From Phaeospirillum sp. (GTDB taxonomy: Bacteria > Pseudomonadota > Alphaproteobacteria > Rhodospirillales > Magnetospirillaceae), in the NCBI GenBank assembly GCA_030824585.1, contig JAVBXM010000250.1:1-60128 (forward strand): a DNA stretch of 60,128 bases, written 5' to 3'. A model generated the notes under the pieces. That model was not told where the DNA came from and did no database searches. It worked only from the letters and a program-made list of their open reading frames with translations. The position numbers and the translations under genes were made by a program. This document shows positions 42,266 through 49,395 of the stretch, in pieces (the first letter of the stretch is position 1; each line of letters opens with the position of its first letter).

Positions 42266-44305
42266 ATGGAAGACGTGAAGATCAAAGCCAGGATCAGCAT
42301 CACCCGCGTGGTGTTTCTGCTGTCCCTGACGGCGACCGTGCTTGCCCTGGGCGTCGTCGTCCTCATCTCCGGCCATGTGCGTGAGAAGTCGGTGCACGAC
42401 CTTGCCCGCGACGAGGCGCGCCAGACCTCGACCCTGGTGTTCGAGACCCTCTACGCCGCCATGCGCAAGGGCTGGAGCAAGGACGAGATCGGCGAGGTCA
42501 TCACCCGCCTGCAGGCGGCGCTGCCCGACCTGTCCATCCATGTGATCCGCGGCCGTCCGGTGATCGAGCAGTTCGGCGAGATCGCCAACGACGTCGCCAT
42601 CGCCCGCCTCGATCCGCTGCTGCAGGAGGTCTTCGCCACCGGCAAGGAGGTGCTGCTGCCCAGCCCCACCGGCATTCGCTATCTCTATCCTCTGATCGTC
42701 AAGGACGAGTGCCTGCCCTGCCACACGATGGCCAAGGTGGGCGACATCAACGGCGTCATCGACATCGTCTATCCGGTGCACGCGCTGAAGGTGTCCCTGG
42801 ACTACGTCCTGAACACCGTCCTGGCCTATTTCTTCGCCATCCTGTTGCTGCTGTCGGCGGCGTTGTACTTCAAGCTGAAGATTTTCGTGGCGCGGCCCAT
42901 CACCAACATGGTGGGGCTGATGCAGGAGATCATCCAGCACACCGACCTGTCGCGGCGGGTGGAGACCGACGGCTTCATCTCCGAGGTGGCGGACCTCTCG
43001 GACTATTTCAACAAGCTTTTGCGCACGGTGGAGGAGTACCAGCACCGGCTGGAGGACCTGTCCATCCGCGACCCGCTGACCCGGCTTTACAACCGGCGCA
43101 AGTTCGACGAGTTCGTCGATCACGAGATCGGCCGCTCCGAGCGGCACGGCCATCCCTTCTGCATCGCCCAGATCGACCTGGACGACTTCAAGAACATCAA
43201 CGACACCTTCGGCCATCCCATCGGCGATCTGGTGCTGAAGGAACTGGCCAGCGTGCTGCATCGCGAGGTGCGGCGCACCGATGTGGTGGCCCGGGTGGGG
43301 GCCGACGAGTTCTCGGTGCTGCTGCCCGAAACCACCATGGAGGAAGGCGTCGCCGCCGCCGAGAAGCTGCGCCAGGCGGTGGCCGACTGTCAGTTGGGCC
43401 TGCCGGTGGGTGGCGTCCGGGTGACCGCCAGCATCGGCCTGGTGGGCTATCCCGACAATGCCGCCGATGCCCAGAAGCTGGCCATCGCCGCCGACGTGGC
43501 CAGCTACAAGGCCAAGCGCTCGGGCAAGAACCAGGTGGCGGTGATCGGCGAGGGCGAGGACGCCACCGTCGCCATCTTCAGCCAGGGCGAGATGGTGCGT
43601 AGCGCTCTGGCCGAGGGGCGGCTGGTGCCGTTCTTCCAGCCTATCGTCGCCGCCGGGGACGGCAGCGTCGCCGCCTACGAGGTGCTGGCCCGGGTGGTGG
43701 ACGGCGATCAGGCGGTGTGCGCCGGCGACTTCATCGAATCCGCCGAGGAACTGGGGCTGGCCGGCGAGATCGATGCCGCCGTGTTCGACGGCGCCCTGGC
43801 CGCCATGGCGGCGGGCAAGCTGGGCGACGCCAAGATCTTCGTCAATCTGTCGGCCAAGAGCCTGACCGATCGCGAACGCATGATGGCCATTCCGCGGCGT
43901 CTGGCCGAGGCCGGTGTTGCCGCCAACCGAGTGGTTCTCGAGATCACCGAGCGCGAGGCGCTGCCCCATTTCGGCGACATCGTCTCCATGATCAACGAGC
44001 TGCGCAGCACCGGCCTGGGCTTCGCGCTGGACGATTTCGGTTCGGGCTTCTCGTCGTTCCTCTACCTCAAATACATCACGGTGGATTACGTCAAGATCGA
44101 GGGCAGCTTCATCCGCCACGTGGTCACCGACGAACGCGACCGCATCATGGTGGAGCACATCCATTCCATGGCCCGGCGCTTCGGCATGATCACCATCGCC
44201 GAGTTCGTGGAGGACGAGGCGACCATGGTGCTGCTGCGCAAGATGGGGATCAATCTGTGCCAGGGCTTCCACATCGCCGTGCCGAAGCCCATTCATAAGC
44301 TGTGA
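42266..44305 (+). CDS. Membrane GGDEF-EAL protein with periplasmic CxxCH haem motif
   Basis: A 679-residue c-di-GMP enzyme candidate. TM1 is at about residues 13-35. The periplasmic sensor (36-182) holds ECLPCHTM (C149, C152, H153), a c-type haem attachment motif. TM2 lies at about 183-203 and is followed by HAMP and GGDEF. The signature reads GADEF (345-349), with an intact RRTD inhibitory site five residues before it. The EAL domain reads YEVLAR instead of EAL but keeps NLS, LEITE, DDFGSGFSS, VKIEG, AEFVED and CQGF, so phosphodiesterase activity is likely while cyclase activity is uncertain. It follows the PilZ chemoreceptor, overlaps the ProX-type gene start by one base, and has an FNR box upstream. 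Confidence 0.92.
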   Translation: MEDVKIKARISITRVVFLLSLTATVLALGVVVLISGHVREKSVHDLARDEARQTSTLVFETLYAAMRKGWSKDEIGEVITRLQAALPDLSIHVIRGRPVIEQFGEIANDVAIARLDPLLQEVFATGKEVLLPSPTGIRYLYPLIVKDECLPCHTMAKVGDINGVIDIVYPVHALKVSLDYVLNTVLAYFFAILLLLSAALYFKLKIFVARPITNMVGLMQEIIQHTDLSRRVETDGFISEVADLSDYFNKLLRTVEEYQHRLEDLSIRDPLTRLYNRRKFDEFVDHEIGRSERHGHPFCIAQIDLDDFKNINDTFGHPIGDLVLKELASVLHREVRRTDVVARVGADEFSVLLPETTMEEGVAAAEKLRQAVADCQLGLPVGGVRVTASIGLVGYPDNAADAQKLAIAADVASYKAKRSGKNQVAVIGEGEDATVAIFSQGEMVRSALAEGRLVPFFQPIVAAGDGSVAAYEVLARVVDGDQAVCAGDFIESAEELGLAGEIDAAVFDGALAAMAAGKLGDAKIFVNLSAKSLTDRERMMAIPRRLAEAGVAANRVVLEITEREALPHFGDIVSMINELRSTGLGFALDDFGSGFSSFLYLKYITVDYVKIEGSFIRHVVTDERDRIMVEHIHSMARRFGMITIAEFVEDEATMVLLRKMGINLCQGFHIAVPKPIHKL

Positions 44306-44796
44306 TGACGCCCGCGACACCCGACGACCTGTTCGCCCTGTTCGACCGCCTGGACATCCGGGCGGTGACCCACCGGCACGAACCGGCCTTCACGGTGGAG
44401 GAGGGGCACCGGGTGTGGGGGGCGATTCCGGGAGTTCACTGCAAGAACCTGTTCCTCAAGGACGGCAAGGGTCGGCTGTGGCTGGTGGTGGCCCCCGCCG
44501 AGCGGCGCGTCGACCTCAAGACCCTGCCGCAGAGGATCGGCTCGGCGCGGCTGTCCTTCGGCTCGGCGGCGCTGCTGGCCGAGGTGCTGGGCGTCGAGCC
44601 GGGCTCGGTGACGCCCTTCGCGGCGATCAACGACCGGGAACACCGGGTCTCGGTGGTCCTGGACGCCGAGATGATGGCGCAGGAGCGGGTCAATTATCAT
44701 CCGCTGCGCAACGACATGACCAGCACGCTCGCTCCGGCGGAGCTGATGCGCTTTTTCGGGCATACCGGCCATTCCCCTCTGCTGGTTGATCTATAG
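44305..44796 (+). CDS. Prolyl-tRNA editing protein (ProX/YbaK-type deacylase)
   Basis: A 163-residue protein of the YbaK/ProX editing superfamily, which hydrolyses mischarged Ala- or Cys-tRNA(Pro). Visible motifs are VTHRHEPAFTVEEGHRV, the catalytic Lys in HCKNLFLKD, GSARLSFGSAALLAEVLGVEPGSVTPFA, and the late NYHPLRNDMTSTL. The start is ATG 44305, overlapping the stop of the GGDEF-EAL gene (TGATG); GTG 44302 is also possible. Coupling to a signalling gene is probably only positional. Confidence 0.9.
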   Translation: MTPATPDDLFALFDRLDIRAVTHRHEPAFTVEEGHRVWGAIPGVHCKNLFLKDGKGRLWLVVAPAERRVDLKTLPQRIGSARLSFGSAALLAEVLGVEPGSVTPFAAINDREHRVSVVLDAEMMAQERVNYHPLRNDMTSTLAPAELMRFFGHTGHSPLLVDL

Positions 44797-44865
44797 ACGG
44801 GGGTATTGCCCCACCTGCCCCGTTTGCGCTATTTCCTGTACCGCGAATCGGGCTTTCGACTGGGG

Positions 44866-45531
44866 ATGTTTCCGAAAATGGCGATGATCAGTTTGCGGCA
44901 TATGGCGGTGGCCTTGGTGCTGGCTCTCGGTCTGTCCGTGCTTCCCGCCGCCGGCCGGGCCGCCGATGTGGAGCTGGGGCGCAAGACCGTGCAGGGCGCG
45001 GTGGACGAGGGGATTTCCACCTTTGTCGGCAAGAAGCACCCCCTGCCCGAGCGCAGCCGCCTGCTGGACGACCTGCTGCGCCGCTACATCGATCCGCCCA
45101 TGCTGTCGGCCAGCATTCTCGGACGCTACTGGGGCAAGATCAGCCCCGCCGAGCAGAACGCCTTTTCCGAGCTGTTCGTGCGCTATCTGGTGACGTCCTA
45201 TGTGGGAATCCTGGGGCGCGCCGAACCCGGCACCATGGTCAAGGTGGCCGAGGGCGTGGATATCGGCACCAAGGTTCGGGTGCTGTCCTCCGCCGCGCTG
45301 CCGTCCCAGCCGGGCGAGCCCATTCCGGTGGAGTGGGAGGTGGCGACCACCGCCGACGGCAAGCCGGTGATCATGGATCTGACCGCCCAGGGGGTCAGCC
45401 TGATCCGCGCCATGAAGGACGACTTCGCCTCGGTGCTGCGCTCGTCGGGCGGCAAGATCGAGCCGCTGATGGAGGCCCTGCAGCGCAAGATCGAATCCAA
45501 CGAGAAGATCAACGCCGCCCAGGCGGGGTAA
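44866..45531 (+). CDS. MlaC/Ttg2D-family periplasmic phospholipid-binding protein
   Basis: A 221-residue product with an N-terminal signal peptide (hydrophobic core MAVALVLALGLSVLPAAG, cleavage near GRAA) and the MlaC pattern: LLRRYIDPPMLSASILGRYWGKISPAEQNAFSELF, then DIGTKVRVLSS, VEWEV, KPVIMDLTAQGVSLIRAMKDDFASVL. Family members ferry phospholipids between the outer membrane and the MlaFEDB complex, but no mla transporter genes adjoin here. The start is uncertain among ATG 44866, 44878 and 44884. Confidence 0.85.
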   Translation: MFPKMAMISLRHMAVALVLALGLSVLPAAGRAADVELGRKTVQGAVDEGISTFVGKKHPLPERSRLLDDLLRRYIDPPMLSASILGRYWGKISPAEQNAFSELFVRYLVTSYVGILGRAEPGTMVKVAEGVDIGTKVRVLSSAALPSQPGEPIPVEWEVATTADGKPVIMDLTAQGVSLIRAMKDDFASVLRSSGGKIEPLMEALQRKIESNEKINAAQAG

Positions 45532-45548
45532 GCCCACCTGATTTTTCT

Positions 45549-45654
45549 TGTCATCCCGAGCGTATGCGAGGGATCTCATCCTGGAACGGCTTTTCCAATT
45601 GGGAAGCGGTATTCCAAGCGGAGATCCCTCCGCCCGGGGGGCGTCGGGATGACA
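45549..45654. repeat. Palindromic intergenic repeat, copy 4
   Basis: A 106 bp element starting TGTCATCCCGAGCGTATGCG and ending GCGTCGGGATGACA, with GAGGGATCTCATCC on the left mirrored by GGAGATCCCTCC on the right. It lies between the convergent MlaC-like and lipoprotein genes, nine bases from the lipoprotein stop. Confidence 0.85.
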
Positions 45655-45663
45655 GGTTGAGCG

Positions 45664-46152
45664 CTACGACCCCAGATAGACCAGCGTCTCGCCTTCCTTG
45701 AAGTCGCCCGAGGCGGCGAGGTCCTTGAAGAAGTCCGCCACGGCGCGGGCCGGCCCGGTCAGGGCGTTGATGGGGCCGGGCTTCAGCCCCAGGCCGTGCG
45801 CCTTGATCATGCGCGGCTCGACCTCCTTGGCCGCCACGTACAGCACCACGTCGTCGCCCTTGGGAGCGGCCATCAGGGTCAGGCGCGCCGCGTCCACGTA
45901 CTGGACCAGGAACAGGCCGGGGGCCAGGCGGGTGGCGCGGGCCTTGCCGGTGGGGCCGTCCGAGGTCGCCACGTCGTACTGCTTTTCCGCCGCGTTCCAC
46001 GTCACCCGCACCTCGACCCCGTCCGGGCGGCGATAGCGGCCGTCCTTGACGCCGTCCACCCGGATGGAGGCGGACGGGGCGACGGTGTCGCCCTCCACCT
46101 GATAGCAGGCGGGCAGCAGCAGCAGGAGAAGCAGGGCGGCGAGGCGGCGCAT
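45664..46152 (-). CDS. Putative lipoprotein of unknown function
   Basis: Not recognised beyond its export signal. The 162-residue product begins MRRLAALLLLLLLPACYQVEG, a lipoprotein signal with lipobox LPAC (Cys at residue 16). The rest looks beta-rich in the first half (RYRRPDGVEVRVTWNAAEKQYDV) and contains GLGLKPGPINALTGP and ADFFKDLA toward the end. GGAAGGA lies before the ATG. It is divergent from guaA. Confidence 0.75.
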   Translation of the reverse strand: MRRLAALLLLLLLPACYQVEGDTVAPSASIRVDGVKDGRYRRPDGVEVRVTWNAAEKQYDVATSDGPTGKARATRLAPGLFLVQYVDAARLTLMAAPKGDDVVLYVAAKEVEPRMIKAHGLGLKPGPINALTGPARAVADFFKDLAASGDFKEGETLVYLGS

Positions 46153-46301
46153 CGGGGGGTCCTTCCGGCTGAATTTGCCCGGACCCTACCATCGTCGGGG
46201 CAGCGGAGGAATTGACCTCGGCCAAGTCCTTGTTCCGATGCTTGTTCCCGGGCGGGCGAATCGCTAAAGTCCGCGCCTTGAACGCCCCCCCGGAGGAAGT
46301 C

Positions 46302-47858
46302 ATGTCCGAGCGTATCCTGATCGTCGATTTCGGCTCGCAGGTGACCCAGCTGATCGCGCGCCGCGTGCGCGAGGCCGGCGTCTACTGCGAAATCCACCCC
46401 TTCAACCGGGTAAACGTCGACAGCATCCGCGCGTTCGGCCCCAAGGGCGTCATCCTGTCGGGCGGCCCGGCCTCGGTGGCCGATTTCGGCTCGCCGCGCG
46501 CCCCCCAGGGCCTGTTCGACATGGGCCTGCCCATTCTCGGCATCTGTTACGGCCAGCAGACCATGTGCGAGCAGTTGGGCGGCAAGGTGGAGCCCGGCGA
46601 CCATCGCGAGTTCGGCCGCGCCATGCTCAAGGTCTCGGGCGAGCCCTGCGCCCTGTTCGACGGCATCGCCGCCAAGGGCGACGAGGTCCAGGTGTGGATG
46701 AGCCACGGCGACCGGGTGACGGCCATCCCGCCGGGCTTCAAGGTGGTCGCCACCTCCGAGGGCGCGCCCTTCGCCGCCATCGCCAACGCCGACAAGCGCT
46801 TCTATGGCGTGCAGTTCCATCCCGAGGTGGTGCACACCCCCATCGGCAAGCAATTGCTGTCCAATTTCGTCCACAAGATCGTCGGCTGCGCCGGCGACTG
46901 GACCATGAAGGCCTTCCGCGCCCAGGAGATCGCCAAGGTGCGCGCCCAGGTCGGCTCGGGCCGGGTGATCTGCGGCCTGTCGGGCGGCGTGGATTCCTCG
47001 GTGGTGGCGGCCCTGCTGCACGAGGCCATCGGCGACCAGTTGACCTGCGTGTTCGTCGACACCGGCTTCATGCGCTCGGGCGAGTCCGAGCAGGTGGTCA
47101 GCGTCTTCCGCGACCGCTTCAACATCAAGCTGGTCCACAAGGACGCCTCGGACCTGTTCCTGGACAAGCTGGCCGGTCTGACCGACCCCGAGAAGAAGCG
47201 CAAGATCATCGGCGCCACCTTCATCGACGTGTTCGAGGAAGAGGCCCGGGCGGTGGGCGGCGCCGACTTCCTGGCCCAGGGCACTCTCTACCCCGACGTG
47301 ATCGAGAGCGTCAGCTTCACCGGCGGTCCCTCGGTGACCATCAAGAGCCACCACAACGTGGGCGGTCTGCCCGAGCGCATGAACATGAAGCTGGTGGAGC
47401 CGCTGCGCGAGCTGTTCAAGGACGAGGTCCGGGCGCTGGGCCGCGAACTGGGCCTGCCCGCCGACATGGTCGGCCGCCATCCCTTCCCCGGTCCCGGCCT
47501 GGCCATCCGCATCCCCGGCCAGCCGCTGACGCGGGAGACCCTGGATATCCTCAGGAAGGCCGATGCCATCTATCTCGATGAGATCCGCAAGGCCGGCCTT
47601 TATGACGAGATCTGGCAGGCCTTCGCCGTGCTGCTGCCGGTTCGCACCGTGGGCGTCATGGGCGATTCCCGCTCCTACGACTACGCCTGCGCACTCCGCG
47701 CCGTGACCAGCACCGACGGCATGACCGCCGATTTCTATCCCTTCGACATGGCCTTCATCGGAAGGGTGGCGAACCGGATCATCAACGAGGTCAAGGGCAT
47801 CAACCGGGTGACCTACGACATCACCAGCAAGCCGCCGGGGACCATCGAGTGGGAGTGA
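46302..47858 (+). CDS. guaA: GMP synthase (glutamine-hydrolysing)
   Basis: Converts XMP to GMP with ATP and glutamine. The 518-residue enzyme has a class I amidotransferase domain ([28 protein letters not shown] with the Cys nucleophile, VQFHPEV), the ATP pyrophosphatase P-loop [15 protein letters not shown], and the dimerisation domain ending [20 protein letters not shown] 46302 follows GGAGGAAG; a longer open frame from 46212 is not needed. guaB is not in the window. Confidence 0.98.
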   Translation: MSERILIVDFGSQVTQLIARRVREAGVYCEIHPFNRVNVDSIRAFGPKGVILSGGPASVADFGSPRAPQGLFDMGLPILGICYGQQTMCEQLGGKVEPGDHREFGRAMLKVSGEPCALFDGIAAKGDEVQVWMSHGDRVTAIPPGFKVVATSEGAPFAAIANADKRFYGVQFHPEVVHTPIGKQLLSNFVHKIVGCAGDWTMKAFRAQEIAKVRAQVGSGRVICGLSGGVDSSVVAALLHEAIGDQLTCVFVDTGFMRSGESEQVVSVFRDRFNIKLVHKDASDLFLDKLAGLTDPEKKRKIIGATFIDVFEEEARAVGGADFLAQGTLYPDVIESVSFTGGPSVTIKSHHNVGGLPERMNMKLVEPLRELFKDEVRALGRELGLPADMVGRHPFPGPGLAIRIPGQPLTRETLDILRKADAIYLDEIRKAGLYDEIWQAFAVLLPVRTVGVMGDSRSYDYACALRAVTSTDGMTADFYPFDMAFIGRVANRIINEVKGINRVTYDITSKPPGTIEWE

Positions 47859-47934
47859 CAATCCCTGTCGAAAGTGGCAAGTCTTCATTACCTTTCGTCA
47901 AGATTATGGTTTGGTGAATGGGGCTTCCGCCCGA

Positions 47935-47962
47935 TTGTCCTTCTCCTTATTCCAGGTACAAT
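47935..47962 (+). promoter_or_regulatory. Candidate promoter for the small Cys-protein cluster
   Basis: TTGTCC (47935-47940) and TACAAT (47957-47962) are 16 bases apart, and transcription would start about 21 bases before ATG 47990. It lies 76 bases beyond guaA. Confidence 0.45.
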
Positions 47963-47989
47963 CCCTTATGGTCGTCATCAGGAATTGGG

Positions 47990-48229
47990 ATGATGGGATT
48001 GCAAGACAACAGGCGTTGCGCCTTTGACAGGCTGATCAGTCTGGCCGGTGAAACCGAGCCGGCCGAGCATGCCCTGTCGGTTCTGCGCAATGCCGGTTCC
48101 TGCAGCGCGCTGCTGTCCTGCCCGCGCCGCCTGGGGTGCTCGTGGATGGCCATGATCCTGGCGACGCGGCTGTCCGAGGCCGCCATCGCCGCCGCCGAGC
48201 ACGACCGGGTTCTCGCCCTCTCAGCCTAG
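47990..48229 (+). CDS. Small Cys-containing protein, unknown
   Basis: A 79-residue product with Cys at positions 10, 38, 44 and 50 (RRCAF, SCSALLSC, LGCSW) followed by a helical Ala-rich tail. No family is recognised. Two adjacent ATG codons (47990, 47993) follow an AGGAATTGG stretch. It is the first of three short Cys-rich reading frames that precede a bacteriohemerythrin gene in the same direction. Confidence 0.5.
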   Translation: MMGLQDNRRCAFDRLISLAGETEPAEHALSVLRNAGSCSALLSCPRRLGCSWMAMILATRLSEAAIAAAEHDRVLALSA

Positions 48230-48317
48230 GGTTGTTTAGGGGGGCGCATGATCGCCCCGTGAATCCCGCATGGAAGATGTGGTTGAGAATCGCTCTTCGC
48301 CCCCCTATCATCGCCGT

Positions 48318-48581
48318 ATGACGAATTGTGACCTGCCCTCGGCCTGTCAGCGAAAATTCACGGCGACCTCCAACTGCATCGAATGCGGCACCTGGGTGGA
48401 CGCACTGGTTATTCTCGGTGATATCGCTCATTGCCCCGAAGACACCACCTGCTCCCACCATGACGCCTGTGCGCGCGAGGTCGCCCGTTGCGCCGGCGAC
48501 CTGCACCGGGGGGCTCCGCTCCGGTCGCGGCTGGTGGACAGGCTGCGGCAGTTGATGTCGCCGGTGACCGCCTTTCGTTAG
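48318..48581 (+). CDS. Small Cys-rich protein (8 Cys in 87 residues), unknown
   Basis: The product has Cys at about residues 4, 10, 20, 23, 39, 45, 51 and 58, including CIEC and the run HCPEDTTCSHHDAC. That density suggests a metal centre or disulphide-stabilised fold. There is no signal peptide. ATG 48318 gives a compact product; an in-frame start at 48270 is possible. No clear ribosome site is seen, so expression level is uncertain. Confidence 0.5.
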   Translation: MTNCDLPSACQRKFTATSNCIECGTWVDALVILGDIAHCPEDTTCSHHDACAREVARCAGDLHRGAPLRSRLVDRLRQLMSPVTAFR

Positions 48582-48625
48582 TTCCCGTTGTTTCGATGAT
48601 GTTCGTGGCGTGTGCGGAGGTGGGC

Positions 48626-48871
48626 ATGCAGGGAGAGAATATGTCCAGCCGCGACGATGCCGGAGAACACTGCGCCGGCGGGCTGCCCTGTGCCGGCTGC
48701 CCCGAGGCGGTCGCCTCGGTAAGCCGGGTCTCCCATGGCAGCGGTCTCAGCCGGTCCGACGCGGATGGCTGCTGGGTGGTGCGCATCGGCCATTTGGAAA
48801 AGCTGCGCAGCGACGATCCCTGTCTCGCCTGTTCCTTCTTCCGCAACCGGGCGCCTCTGCTGGCGGGATAG
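48626..48871 (+). CDS. Small Cys-rich protein (6 Cys in 81 residues), unknown
   Basis: Cys at about residues 16, 22, 25, 49, 66 and 69, with CAGC and CLAC pairs and a conserved-looking WVVRIGHLEKL middle. GGAGG lies six bases before ATG 48626; ATG 48641 is an alternative. It resembles the 63-residue protein at 34082 in ending with a C-L-x-C pair after a CxxC pair. It is upstream of the hemerythrin gene in the same direction. Confidence 0.55.
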   Translation: MQGENMSSRDDAGEHCAGGLPCAGCPEAVASVSRVSHGSGLSRSDADGCWVVRIGHLEKLRSDDPCLACSFFRNRAPLLAG

Positions 48872-48990
48872 CCCAGGCATTCCGTCCAGGCAGACCTCTC
48901 ATCCCCATGGCGGATGGGGCTTTCTCTTGCGTCCGGGCGGCAAAGGCGTACATTGCGGCCGTCTCATTGGACCAAGATCAGGGCGCGACG

Positions 48991-49395
48991 ATGATTCCTC
49001 GGCATGCGGTCATCCGGTGGGGGGAACCCCTGTTGCTCGGGGTCGGCTTCGTCGATCACGATCATTGCGAGGCGGTCGAGATGATCAACCGCATGGCCGC
49101 CGCCACTCCGTCCGGGCGCCTGGACCTGGCTCGGGCCTTTTCCCGTCACTGCGTCGACCATTTCGCCCGCGAGGAGGAGATGATGGTGAAGACCGGATTC
49201 TTCGCCCTCGATCCCCATCGTGACGAGCACCGGCGCGTGGTCGCCGAACTGGGCGAGGTGATCCGCGCGCTGGAGGGCGGCGACCCTTGCGAGGAATACT
49301 TCACCGTCGAGCTGCCGCAATGGTTCCTGGAGCACCGGGCGACCATGGATTACGTCACGTCGGGCTACGCCCTCGAGCACGGTTGGGCGGAATAG
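48991..49395 (+). CDS. Bacteriohemerythrin
   Basis: Non-haem di-iron oxygen-binding protein of 134 residues. All usual iron ligands can be picked out: His in FVDHDHCEA, His and Glu in HCVDHFAREEEMM, two His in PHRDEHRRV, and His and Asp in PQWFLEHRATMDY. Single-domain members bind and deliver or sense O2; magnetotactic and other microaerophilic bacteria carry many. ATG 48991 was chosen because the domain starts directly (HAVIRWGEPLLLGV); no strong ribosome site is seen. It abuts the convergent aminopeptidase gene. Confidence 0.93.
   Translation: MIPRHAVIRWGEPLLLGVGFVDHDHCEAVEMINRMAAATPSGRLDLARAFSRHCVDHFAREEEMMVKTGFFALDPHRDEHRRVVAELGEVIRALEGGDPCEEYFTVELPQWFLEHRATMDYVTSGYALEHGWAE

Noticed and set aside
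40085-44320. A very long open frame on the minus strand across the chemoreceptor and GGDEF-EAL genes
   Set aside because: It mirrors the codon pattern of the real plus-strand genes in GC-rich DNA, and its translation is His/Gly/Asp/Leu-rich without any motif. The plus strand carries clear domains throughout.
44866-45531. A complete mla phospholipid-transport operon
   Set aside because: Only the MlaC-like gene is present; no MlaD, MlaE, MlaF or MlaB neighbour was found.
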